Shown: positions 7,101-14,885 of the stretch, one piece after another
Layout of the letters: each line of letters opens with the position of its first letter
Numbering within the stretch: the first letter of the stretch is position 1
IMG/VR virus record: IMGVR_UViG_3300035698_001201
Span: 1 to 25,306 of that record
Length of the DNA stretch: 25,306 bases
Source: a virus
Reading direction: 5' to 3' (one strand)
Program-made: the position numbers and the translations under genes
The notes under the pieces: generated by a model
Seen by the model: the letters and a program-made list of their open reading frames with translations, nothing else
Told to the model about the DNA's origin: nothing
Database searches by the model: none

Positions 7101-9621
7101 TTTGTAATTTAGCTTTCTTTGCTTTCTTTGCCTTCTTAGGCTGTGCATCTTGCCATTCTTTTAGATATTGACTCGCTTTCTTTGCTGAAAGTCCATAATG
7201 CTTTTCGCCACTAGGAAACTCATCATCAAGTCTCAGCTCTGATTTCTTAACTCTTAGTTTTACAACTTTTTCTCCATACCCCTCTGCTTGACCTTTTTCT
7301 TTGTTTGACACAAATATTTCATCTGTATTTTCTTTAGAAATAAAGTCACCATTAATGTCTGAGTTTGTCCTATGGTATACATCTACATATTCATCCTGTG
7401 CATCTTGCCATTCTTTGGTGAGTTGGTCTGCCTGTTCTTTATTTATGCTTGCGTAGCTGCCCTCTTCAGCCTCCCATGTATCAAATCCGTATTTATCTTT
7501 AAGCGTTTTTAGTAATTTCTTGTTTGTGACCTGCGCAGACAAAGTGTCAGCCTTTTCGTCTGCGATAAAGTTCTCAACGATGCCTTGCATGAGCCTATCG
7601 AGATGCCCCTTGCCCCTGTGAGACTCGTCAATCACCACATCGAACCGATGTTCCGACGGTAGGTATTCTCCGTCGAGGTAAGATGCCCCAATGAGCTTGT
7701 CTCCCTTGTAAAGTCCTATAGACGGTTCGCCAAAATTCCCAAGATTGGCGAAAGCATTTTTACCTGCCTTTTCAACGTCTGCTGCCTCGATAGGCTTCGC
7801 CACATACTCCTCAGCAGTTTTGAAATCTTGTGGTCCTTGCATTGCTTCCTCTTGTGCTGTTTCTCCAACGCTTAGAGCTTCCTCTGCTACTGCTTCACCA
7901 AGATACAAAGACGCTTGATCTTTTGCGTAACCTGCGAGTGCTTCTGATACGATTACTTGCTGATTATCTGTGAGCTTTTCACCTGCTTGCGATTTTTTGA
8001 GCGCATTTATAATCTGTTGCTTGCTACCCATCTTCTTAGCATACATCTTTTTATACCATGCAGGATTGTCAGACGTTCTGCCAGTCCTACTCACAACATA
8101 ACCTTCATCATCTTTTCCTGCGCTGCCTTGCTCAACGCTCCCGGCCTCAAGATCGCCAATCATAAAATCTATTGATTCGGCTTGGTCAACTTCCCCTATG
8201 TTTGCTCCAAACTCAAATTCATTTAATGACTTTTCTTCTGCTGCTAACGCTGCTTGATGTGTAGGATTATTAAGCAATTCTTGTGCAGTAGCTAAAGTCG
8301 CAGCTTCTTGCGGTGTAAGCTCTTGCTGACCAACTCCTTCGACTCCTTCAGATTTTATCGTAAGTGCGTCAGCAGTATCTTGCAATGTCTCGGTAGATGC
8401 GTCCACAAGATGCCCTGCGATGTAAACCTCACCCTTATCAGATGGAAACACCTCATTGTTGATTTCGTTCATTACAGAGCCTTTTAAGAGCTTTTTCTGA
8501 TTATCATACACTTTCTTGATAAACTCTTGAGATTGCGTGTCTGTGTACCCTGCGTCGCGTAATTTGCCAACAACACCCTTATTCTCAAGATGTGTGTAAT
8601 ACCCACCGACACCTGTGCCAGTAAGCAATCCCATCAATGCTGAGTAGCCAATATCTTTTGCGATCTTACCCATATCGTCATCTCGCAAGCCTGTGATACC
8701 TGCAATAGCAGCTTCGCCACCAGTTTGTAGACCTTCTTGTATTGCTTCAGTCATTCCTCTTAACGCAGTGCGAGCGAACCATGATTTGCCGACGATCTTG
8801 TTTATAGCGAAATCCATACCAAACATCTCAAGAGATCCTTCAACTGCTCCTGCTGCCGTTGATATGCTCGACGCATCAGCAGGTGACGTACCCTTGCTTC
8901 GCGCTTCTTTATACATCGCAGATTTCTGCATTAAAGAAAATGCCGCACCAGTCATTGCAGGACTTCCTGTTGCTGTAGCTATCGCGTATGAAGCACCGAC
9001 AGAACCTATAGCGTTTCCTAGATCATAGCTGAACTTGCCTACGCCTGTTTCTGGGCGCGTGAATCCTATCTTCTCAATAAAATCTTCATTTGCATAATTG
9101 ATTGTTTCTCCGAGATCGACCATTGCTTCGTCTATCTCTGTGTTGTCTGCGACCCAATTTTTGAAGACACTGCCCAACATCGTGAGTGGAGAAAGTGCTT
9201 CAACCTTATATTTAAAAGGAACCGTATCATCTAACAATATACCAAGACCTTGACTCATTTTCGCCATAGTCATATCGCTGTCCATAGTCTCGCCACCCTC
9301 AACCAATAACCCACCTGCAACTTGCGGAGTAGATAAAGCGAAACTCCCGACACCTTTAGCAACACCTACGCTCGATTCAACTGCTTGAGATGCAGCCCAT
9401 CCTACAGCGTCTCCAGTGGCTTTAAGACCTTGAGTAAAAATATTCTCACTTTCTTTCTGAGTATCTTTTTCTACCTTATCAGTATATGCAGCAGTAGCCT
9501 CTGGCGTATTCTGCTTGCCATAGTAACTGGCTGCCTTCGCCATAACCTGTTCATCAGTCACGCCATCTGGCACGTTGAATGAAATATTAAGATCATCTAA
9601 TACTACTCGTCTATCTCCCAT
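4150..9621 (-). CDS. Giant internal virion/ejection protein with GNAT and ART-like modules, 1823 aa
   Basis: By position (last of three genes after the tail tube proteins) and size, this is the analogue of T7 gp16, which is ejected into the host with the DNA. The N-terminus (ISFNVPDGVTDEQVMAKAA) is a motif common in large phage virion proteins. Residues 190-350 are Gly/Ala-rich and amphipathic. Residues 510-575 (RTGR...NPAWYKKM...GEKLTDNQQVIV) resemble a segment of phage polyvalent proteins. Residues 612-727 are GNAT-like, with HRGKGHLDRLM at 668-678. Residues 745-825 are ADP-ribosyltransferase-like, with VYHRT at 748-752. A Lys/Ala linker (828-840) and long coiled coils (845-1130) follow. 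The C-terminal 450 residues have hydrophobic helices and resemble the end of large polyvalent proteins. No transglycosylase motif was seen. The start shares an A with the upstream stop (TAATG). Confidence 0.85.
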   Translation of the reverse strand: MGDRRVVLDDLNISFNVPDGVTDEQVMAKAASYYGKQNTPEATAAYTDKVEKDTQKESENIFTQGLKATGDAVGWAASQAVESSVGVAKGVGSFALSTPQVAGGLLVEGGETMDSDMTMAKMSQGLGILLDDTVPFKYKVEALSPLTMLGSVFKNWVADNTEIDEAMVDLGETINYANEDFIEKIGFTRPETGVGKFSYDLGNAIGSVGASYAIATATGSPAMTGAAFSLMQKSAMYKEARSKGTSPADASSISTAAGAVEGSLEMFGMDFAINKIVGKSWFARTALRGMTEAIQEGLQTGGEAAIAGITGLRDDDMGKIAKDIGYSALMGLLTGTGVGGYYTHLENKGVVGKLRDAGYTDTQSQEFIKKVYDNQKKLLKGSVMNEINNEVFPSDKGEVYIAGHLVDASTETLQDTADALTIKSEGVEGVGQQELTPQEAATLATAQELLNNPTHQAALAAEEKSLNEFEFGANIGEVDQAESIDFMIGDLEAGSVEQGSAGKDDEGYVVSRTGRTSDNPAWYKKMYAKKMGSKQQIINALKKSQAGEKLTDNQQVIVSEALAGYAKDQASLYLGEAVAEEALSVGETAQEEAMQGPQDFKTAEEYVAKPIEAADVEKAGKNAFANLGNFGEPSIGLYKGDKLIGASYLDGEYLPSEHRFDVVIDESHRGKGHLDRLMQGIVENFIADEKADTLSAQVTNKKLLKTLKDKYGFDTWEAEEGSYASINKEQADQLTKEWQDAQDEYVDVYHRTNSDINGDFISKENTDEIFVSNKEKGQAEGYGEKVVKLRVKKSELRLDDEFPSGEKHYGLSAKKASQYLKEWQDAQPKKAKKAKKAKLQKPTSQKVVDVLNVAKRRETTRSLKNVNSSLNVLNAALTEAKANNKGTQRIEESVARLEAEQSYLSYVVTQQISQDVAVMFDPQITMEQLQSDVTAQQRVNAEARAKLNEKWKNKRNSLEDMKKEFAKYVRENLTMKDRGKLITKAASIKTNLQMSRAINKVNQIAQDTAVKTLRAKVMSQLKKAKFKAKNKGKYTALEQKILDTIRTASKMNEAELQAELTLGASDKVTEVPSAEESLRIYAANVIAQLNSDNMDDMMSASTQITEIIATGRAKRIEQLIQEVEHFQAVVENANDTVVGGMLGRATKTSRAKDFANSFKAKFHGIGQSQNSWNNIVTLTGFNSKDKKRKKFEEDMRVSDETTVEKGLFSTWMGDITEKAMEIYGLKSNAGLKRKFNQDNKVVSLGVFKFANGKELDLRFSRAEARKRYMELLDPSLQATFGYEVTENPKTGEIEGRGMGYTTEIREAINNFLTPQDKAFAMAQIDFYRRFWSPVNEVYSKVMGRELTFNEWYSPIKRRGYHREADTSEFLKEVSYRKSATPGSTKDRVSSVLDLDQNSDLNVLARHVTELTHYVAFADKIRQINGVLRDPAFIENVQKYSNGNFLRTMSEHVQKFARGGIDKSQTFDWVDKLRINITRATLMAKPAQTIKQLLSSFAFIDNAGLGYFTKGVLALAANPVKVVNTLNKSIELQNRGMGNTRDIQDMMASQEWQSFVTQPSFLNSLMVFTMWGDKGAIYLGGYGSYLKAYDQAKDDKMSDADAETYAIREFEQAFNETQQSSNLDQLSTFQSRAGFTKFFTMFQTSPNQYIRKEYMAARNILNGKGYGSTWKDVKTIAVFHFLLPQIWQLVSNMGHLDLEEQIRAAILGSINGIFFWGDIIESAINWGLGLDNYGSETPVASEVNKIQRVMSSIKIEDIMWEDIANAVSLMSEPVGAMGAGFSTKRLKQVSEGLEAIEEESYRMGVGKLLGFSSYMLENEDNEYM
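7141..7416 (-). repeat. 21-bp perfect direct repeats flanking the ART-like module
   Basis: Two identical 21-bp copies lie at 7141-7161 and 7396-7416. The offset is exactly 255 bp (85 codons), so both are in the same frame and both encode KEWQDAQ (residues 736-742 and 821-827). The intervening residues are the ART-like module. Recombination between the copies would remove or add the module without shifting the frame. Confidence 0.9.
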
Positions 9622-11099
9622 TACGCAAAATCCTTTGCACTAAGATGAAACTCTTGCATTGCGTTATCACCATTCTCAATCGCCTTTTGTGTCTCTAGAG
9701 GCAACTGAGAGATTGGACCAGTGTTATTACTGCGAACATACCCAAGCAATGTTTCTCGTCCTTCGTCTGTTGTGACATCTAAACTCTTTTCTGGGTAATC
9801 ATTAATGTAATCAAGATATGAATTAACAACTAATGTCTGTTGATCTGGGCCGCCGCTTGTAACTTTCATTGCGTAATTCTCAAGCAATGCGCGTACAGGC
9901 TTATCGCGTTTGATCTTCCTTATGCCTTGTTCAAGCCATGATTTTGATACGTTAGCAACAAGAATGTCATAAGTTCCTTTTGTTATCTCGCCTCGCCCGA
10001 ATCTTTCATTCTGTTTATCAAGCCACGTTCTTACGGCTTTCATTTCCTCATAATCGTTGCCATCAATACTTATGCCGCCATCTTTTTTAGTAGCCTTTCT
10101 TGTATTGATCCTTCCATCTATTATGCCTTCCAATTCTCTGATGCCAGTATAGATAACAGACATGTTGTTTCCACTGACAGAATTTGCTTTTCGTAACTTT
10201 ATCTCTGCTTGTTGTCTGGTCTTGCTTCCTATCTCAGCAGAAATGTTATATTGAAGTTGATCGTTTGAATATTCGCTAAGATCAGCATGTGCGCCGTCCC
10301 ATTCTTCTTGTTCCCTTGCGTCGTTCATATCAAACATCTTAACCTTACGGCTATACTCAGTATTAAGTGCAGCAGTTGCTTTCGTTCTTTCTTCTGGAGT
10401 CTTCAAATCTTGTATGCTGAGTAATGTTTTGTCTCTTAACGCGAGTGCTGAATCTCTCGTAGGTGCTGTAAGCATATCATCCTTAGAAGCCGCGACCCTA
10501 GCTCCCGGTATGGCTTCATTAAACTCTTTGATCTCTTGATCTATTAACTCTTGTGGATATTCTCTCAGTTCGCCATAGTTCTGAAGTCTTGCGTTGGTTA
10601 TCGCCTTTTGCTGCGCGATCTGATAAGGGTCATCCTGCATACCAACAAACAATAAATCAGCAGCAGACATTTCTTCCATCGTCGCACCAGTAACCTTAAA
10701 TTCTCTGTTAGCAAAAGTTTTGCTCGTTGTGACCTTAAACATATTAAGTCTTTGATTCGCCATAGCGATGGACTTAGTTCTGCCTCCATGTGAAGATACA
10801 TCCTCGCCAGCCGTTCCTATTAACTCTTGCGCTTTCTCATAAATAACTTTCTGATCTTTCAGGTCAACTGTTTTTGCTTCTTCTTGTAGCCCTGCAAGAC
10901 CTAAAGAAATTCTTGAATCGTCTACGGATGTTTCTCGTAATTTACGCGACTGAGCGAGTTTTGATGTAACCACTTGTAACTGTTGAGATAGATTTCCAAC
11001 AGCCTTGTTCGTGCCTTGAAACGCATCTTGTGATATTGGTGTGGCAACATCTCCCATATTTAGCCCAACGCTTTGCTTATATTGTGGTATTTTCGCCAT
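9621..11099 (-). CDS. Internal virion protein, T7 gp15-like, 492 aa
   Basis: The middle of three ejection genes. The N-terminus (MAKIPQYKQSVGL, then VATPISQDAFQG) matches the opening typical of podoviral internal core proteins. The rest is almost wholly helical, with many charged heptad-like stretches (for example residues 24-60 and 215-300). There is no signal peptide or membrane segment. Its length is somewhat below T7 gp15 (747 aa). It lies 2 nt after the gp14-like gene, and its stop overlaps the start of the giant ejection protein. It likely forms part of the inner core and, after ejection, the periplasmic tube (family knowledge). Assignment rests on position and general character rather than a diagnostic motif. 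Confidence 0.7.
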   Translation of the reverse strand: MAKIPQYKQSVGLNMGDVATPISQDAFQGTNKAVGNLSQQLQVVTSKLAQSRKLRETSVDDSRISLGLAGLQEEAKTVDLKDQKVIYEKAQELIGTAGEDVSSHGGRTKSIAMANQRLNMFKVTTSKTFANREFKVTGATMEEMSAADLLFVGMQDDPYQIAQQKAITNARLQNYGELREYPQELIDQEIKEFNEAIPGARVAASKDDMLTAPTRDSALALRDKTLLSIQDLKTPEERTKATAALNTEYSRKVKMFDMNDAREQEEWDGAHADLSEYSNDQLQYNISAEIGSKTRQQAEIKLRKANSVSGNNMSVIYTGIRELEGIIDGRINTRKATKKDGGISIDGNDYEEMKAVRTWLDKQNERFGRGEITKGTYDILVANVSKSWLEQGIRKIKRDKPVRALLENYAMKVTSGGPDQQTLVVNSYLDYINDYPEKSLDVTTDEGRETLLGYVRSNNTGPISQLPLETQKAIENGDNAMQEFHLSAKDFA

Positions 11100-11101
11100 T
11101 T

Positions 11102-11557
11102 TTAATCTCCATATTCATCTTGGTAAATGCTTATTCCACCGCTTACGCCAGCCATGAGAGTGTTCATCGCCCCAGACTGTCTTGAATATTTTTCTTGCGC
11201 TTGAAGGATAGCACCAGTAGAATTTGCTTTAGCTATCGCAGCCATCTTATTTAATTCTATCGCAAAAATATCCATTTCAACGTCTTCAACTGTACGCATC
11301 ATCATGTCTATCGGTGAACCTATAAACTTCACTCCTGCTTTCGCATAGCGAGCTTGTTGCATACCGACAAATCTGTGACCTTCTTTTCTTTTACGATCTT
11401 GCTCAAACTTAGCATTAACATTAGCTATGCGGATGTTCGCCCCATTCACTGCTTGGTTATAAGCAGCGTTAGAAGCGCCCTGTTGCCCTTGAGCATATTG
11501 AGAATACATGTTGCCAAGTGTGCTAAGTACACCCATAGCCATAAGTCCAAAAGCCAT
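11102..11557 (-). CDS. Internal virion protein, T7 gp14-like, 151 aa
   Basis: I choose ATG 11557 because a strong GGAGG lies 7 nt upstream and the ATG follows the stop of the tail tubular B gene by 2 nt. The open frame reaches 34 codons further into that gene but has no supported start. The product has a hydrophobic N-terminus (FGLMAMGVLSTLGNMYSQYA), a helical middle (NAAYNQAVNGANIRIANVNAKFEQDRKRK), then ARYAKAGVKFIGSPIDMM and VEMDIFAIELN. This is the pattern of gp14-like proteins (A..GV...GSP...). In T7, gp14 inserts in the host outer membrane during ejection. A C-terminal Gly/Ser stretch follows. Confidence 0.8.
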   Translation of the reverse strand: MAFGLMAMGVLSTLGNMYSQYAQGQQGASNAAYNQAVNGANIRIANVNAKFEQDRKRKEGHRFVGMQQARYAKAGVKFIGSPIDMMMRTVEDVEMDIFAIELNKMAAIAKANSTGAILQAQEKYSRQSGAMNTLMAGVSGGISIYQDEYGD

Positions 11558-11559
11558 AT

Positions 11560-13593
11560 TTATCCTCCGTCCGATGTCATCATAAATGGCACAATAGCCA
11601 CAAGTGTTAATGGTAATGGCTGCTCTTGCACGATAACAATATGAGCGTCTTTTCCCCACCCTTTATTGTAGCGAATAAACTTATCACCTGTGTAAACTGA
11701 TGGAGGCGCATCTGTATCATCACCGACATCTCTGAATGAAATTGTATCTTGTTTATCAGTTCCGCCAACTTTGCAACCTAATGTTTTATATAGTCTCAAT
11801 CCTATTTTGTAGATAACTTTCTGTTTAAGCTGTGAAGTACCAGCGATAGAACCATATTCAAGATTAACCGTTTGAATAGTTGAAGTGTAGGGAAGCCCTG
11901 CCTGTACCTTTGTTGCAGAAACAGCTAGGGTTACCGCCCCAGAAGCAACAGTCCTATTAGGATGTGTCGCGCCATCGACTAATAAGGCAACGGATTCTCC
12001 TTCTAAATGATCTAAGCCAGAAATCGTCGTTGTAGCAACACCATCGTAGGTAAGACCACTATCAACAAAAAAGCAATCTTCTTGATCGTCACCCCATGTC
12101 GTAGGCTTCATGTATTCTATTGTGCGTACAGTAGCCTCATTTACTGTTCTCTTGACCGCGAGCCAGACTTGATCTTCCTCACCGTTAGGAATTACTGCAA
12201 CAGATTCTACTACTGCGTTGCCTGTTCCAAAAGAACCGCCCATTATCTGACGAGTCCATGCTGATACTTTATGGCGTATCTGCCGAGTGAAGGTAGCTAA
12301 CTCTCCGTCTGTTCTTACTAACCAGAGCATGTTTTCTGGAGACTGCTGATATTCTAAATCAGTGATACCAGATTCAGTAACATGATCCGATAAGTCTGTC
12401 ATATCATTTGCTATGTAATTATCATATTCAAGACTGTAAGCAAACTCCCTCAAAGTGCGCGAGTTTCTTTGAATATAATAAACAGCGTTTCCTATTCGTT
12501 CAGTGCCAATTAATGACGCACCGAAAGTTGTTTTTCTTCTAACGACTACGTTAGCATATGTAACTGGGTTAGATTCACTTCCTGATGAAAGTGTGAATAC
12601 ACCACCAGCCGTACCGAGCATAAGCTCAATCCCCGGATCAAGCACCCTAATCTCATTTACTTGATTTGTTGCTATAACATATATAATTGCGTCTATGTCC
12701 ACTGGACCATCTCCTGTAGTATCAGTGTCCATATTGTCATACTCTTGTGAGACTGAACCCCAAATATGCTGTGGGTATGACGTTGATCCTGCGAGGAAAA
12801 GCCTTTGCTCATAAAAGCACACACATCTTGGAAATCCATTCGGTATCGAGAAAGCTCCTTCTGCCCAATCATCTGACGGTGTGGCTGAGTTATTAAGATC
12901 GCCAGCAGTTCCATCTGGCTCGTCCTGCACTGTTGCTGTAACGCTCGTTGTAGACGCTGTTGCAGTAATCTTGACATATCCATCATCAAGTCTCCATATA
13001 GAGCCGATACTGCTTGTAACTGTAAAAGGAGTGTGCCCTGTTGCGGTAATTGTTACGGAACCTGTGTCGGCTGATGCTGTTAATGTATCTGCTGTATCTG
13101 TGTTTGTTGATAAGAACGGGCCACGCTGAAAGTCAACATCAGCGATAGTCCATGCTGAATGACCAGATCGAGTGAGCTTTCGTGGAGGATAATCTTCATG
13201 TGTGATATACATAGTGTCAGCGTCTTGTGCGAATTGAAGATCAAAGAGATCAGCCGTCTTATAAGTCGTGACTAATTCATACGGAGTGCTTGGAGCAGAC
13301 TCAACCTGCCCATCGTCTTTATACACACGCATATAGAGATTGCCGAACTCTAAAACGTATACTTGCTCTGTGTTAAATTCAAACGGCAATAGACGTACTT
13401 TTTGTGAAGCAGTTTTTACTCCAGAAACATAATACGTTCCCGGTCTGCGTGATACTGTGCCATAATGAGAAACAAGCACATTCTCTAATGTATTTGCGCC
13501 AGATGTATATTGTTCAACATCAACGCGCCCATACATGCGAGGTGCAATCTCACCAGAATTAAATGTATTTATTATAGGTGCTATCTTACTCAT
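11560..13593 (-). CDS. Tail tubular protein B / nozzle, T7 gp12-like, 677 aa
   Basis: The N-terminus (PIINTFNSGEIAPRMYGRVDVEQY) with NVLVSHYGTVSRRPGT at about 38-53 is diagnostic for the podoviral tail nozzle. Residues around 105-140 (TTYKTADLFDLQFAQDADTMYITH) are the second conserved block. The remainder is beta-rich, with an inserted Thr/Ala-rich beta domain at about 165-235 (repeated TVT/TAT strands). It forms the distal tail tube that closes the channel and contacts the host surface. It lies 15 nt downstream of the gp11-like gene. Length is a little below T7 gp12 (794 aa). Confidence 0.9.
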   Translation of the reverse strand: MSKIAPIINTFNSGEIAPRMYGRVDVEQYTSGANTLENVLVSHYGTVSRRPGTYYVSGVKTASQKVRLLPFEFNTEQVYVLEFGNLYMRVYKDDGQVESAPSTPYELVTTYKTADLFDLQFAQDADTMYITHEDYPPRKLTRSGHSAWTIADVDFQRGPFLSTNTDTADTLTASADTGSVTITATGHTPFTVTSSIGSIWRLDDGYVKITATASTTSVTATVQDEPDGTAGDLNNSATPSDDWAEGAFSIPNGFPRCVCFYEQRLFLAGSTSYPQHIWGSVSQEYDNMDTDTTGDGPVDIDAIIYVIATNQVNEIRVLDPGIELMLGTAGGVFTLSSGSESNPVTYANVVVRRKTTFGASLIGTERIGNAVYYIQRNSRTLREFAYSLEYDNYIANDMTDLSDHVTESGITDLEYQQSPENMLWLVRTDGELATFTRQIRHKVSAWTRQIMGGSFGTGNAVVESVAVIPNGEEDQVWLAVKRTVNEATVRTIEYMKPTTWGDDQEDCFFVDSGLTYDGVATTTISGLDHLEGESVALLVDGATHPNRTVASGAVTLAVSATKVQAGLPYTSTIQTVNLEYGSIAGTSQLKQKVIYKIGLRLYKTLGCKVGGTDKQDTISFRDVGDDTDAPPSVYTGDKFIRYNKGWGKDAHIVIVQEQPLPLTLVAIVPFMMTSDGG

Positions 13594-13608
13594 ATCACGC
13601 CCCTTAGA

Positions 13609-14175
13609 TTATTCAATTTGTCGTGCATCTTCCCAGAGTGAATTAGTTAATTCCTGTGGTGTTCCCTCTTGAGAATCCGCGCCTCTTGCCATGTTAATTT
13701 TCTTGTAATACAAATCCATCATTGTAGTATGAAAAGTCGCATTAGCAGAGTTATTGAACGCCAACTCAGCCGCAAGACGCGCAGCAAACGCTCCGACAAA
13801 TGACGGATCCCAACTTGCAGTATCTTCTTGGCGATATACATATTTAATCTTGCACTCGCCATTATCTGTACGAATTTTGCTACCTTCAATTTGCCAATCA
13901 AAAGTTTCTTCTAATTCCATTGCCAAAACTCTTATGCAATCCGGAGGTAGCTGATATTCATAAGTGAAGCCGTAAGCCGGGGTAGAGGCCAACTGTGCGA
14001 GTGAAGCTCTGTTGATCGCAAAATTCCATGTATGTGATCTAAGAACCTCATCTCGCACAATCGTCCATAAAGCGTTTACTTCTCTTGCTTCTTCTGAATC
14101 TTCTGTAAGGGAGGTAATACGGTTAGCACCAATCAAAGTCAGTCCCATGTTTGCAATTTCAACTGAACTAGCCAT
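13609..14175 (-). CDS. Tail tubular protein A / adaptor, T7 gp11-like, 188 aa
   Basis: Residues 5-50 (EIANMGLTLIGANRITSLTED, then VNALWTIVRDEVLRSHTWNFA) are the conserved core of podoviral head-to-tail adaptor proteins. Residues 72-85 (YEYQLPPDCIRVLA) and the FVGAFAARLAAELAF helix also fit. The length is close to T7 gp11 (196 aa). The product forms the ring between portal and nozzle. It starts 13 nt after the signal-peptide gene and ends 15 nt before the nozzle gene, the usual adaptor-nozzle order. Confidence 0.9.
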   Translation of the reverse strand: MASSVEIANMGLTLIGANRITSLTEDSEEAREVNALWTIVRDEVLRSHTWNFAINRASLAQLASTPAYGFTYEYQLPPDCIRVLAMELEETFDWQIEGSKIRTDNGECKIKYVYRQEDTASWDPSFVGAFAARLAAELAFNNSANATFHTTMMDLYYKKINMARGADSQEGTPQELTNSLWEDARQIE

Positions 14176-14188
14176 ATCATTATCTCCT

Positions 14189-14884
14189 TTAGATAGTGTC
14201 GATTCCTGCGTTATACTCTAATCTTGCTCCGTAAATAGCAAAGTCATCTCCGTTAGCTACTCCAGTAACTTCAACAGTTAAAACGTCGTTTGCACCAATA
14301 ACAGTATTTGCTCCTGTCATTGTCAAATCAGAATACGCTCTAGCTGCTTGATCTACTATCGTGATAAAACCATCAAAGATTGGTGTCGTGCTTGTACTGG
14401 TGAAAACTCTCGTCTGAATATTACACGCTTCAGCACCTACTTCACTAATATCCAAAGATAAAGTGACATCACCTGCCGTGTCGTTATCATAGAAAGTTGA
14501 AGGCATAGGAAAGGTAAAACGCAAAAAATCAGCTGCGTCATCTACGACTGCATACCCTTCCGTACTCCCAATTTCATCTGTGCCAGCCGTCAACCCTGCT
14601 GCCACTTGATCATCGCCAATCCCACCGACTCTCGCCTGTGTTGCACCAACGTAAGCAATAGGCATATAAGCATACTTGTTCGCACCAGTATTGATGTTCA
14701 CAAGATCAACTGTTGCTGTATCTGCGCTAAACGAAACATCCATACCTTTGAAGTTGATATAACCTGCCTCACCTTCATAAGTACCATCGTCCTGAACAGC
14801 AATAGCCGCTAACAAGCAAGGAGCAAGAACTAAAACTAAAATCAATGAAAATAAAATTGATTTCTTCATTATTTTTTCTTTCAT
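14189..14884 (-). CDS. Secreted or virion beta-rich protein with Sec signal peptide, 231 aa
   Basis: Start candidates are ATG 14884 (MKEKIMKKS...) and ATG 14869 (MKKS...). The open frame extends to 14956 but that part overlaps the cement-like gene and has no separate support. From either start the N-terminus is a clear signal peptide: basic residues, a core (ILFSLILVLVLAPCLLA), then AIA before Val. The Cys lacks a proper lipobox (Pro precedes it). The mature part is about 200 residues, acidic, with alternating Thr/Val/Ala strands, likely a beta-sandwich (for example DVTLSLDISEVG and VLTVEVTGVANGDDFAIYGARLEY). Family not recognised. It begins 1 nt after the stop of the second cement-like gene and has no obvious Shine-Dalgarno site, so it probably depends on coupling. 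Confidence 0.75.
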   Translation of the reverse strand: MKEKIMKKSILFSLILVLVLAPCLLAAIAVQDDGTYEGEAGYINFKGMDVSFSADTATVDLVNINTGANKYAYMPIAYVGATQARVGGIGDDQVAAGLTAGTDEIGSTEGYAVVDDAADFLRFTFPMPSTFYDNDTAGDVTLSLDISEVGAEACNIQTRVFTSTSTTPIFDGFITIVDQAARAYSDLTMTGANTVIGANDVLTVEVTGVANGDDFAIYGARLEYNAGIDTI

Positions 14885-14885
14885 G

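Noticed and set aside
11558-11659. Longer start for the gp14-like gene
   Set aside because: The extra 34 codons overlap the nozzle gene, do not resemble the family and have a poor ribosome site; ATG 11557 has GGAGG.
14189-14884. Lipoprotein reading of the signal peptide (LAPC)
   Set aside because: The residue before Cys is Pro rather than Gly, Ala or Ser, so the lipobox is poor; an ordinary signal peptidase I site (AIA) follows.
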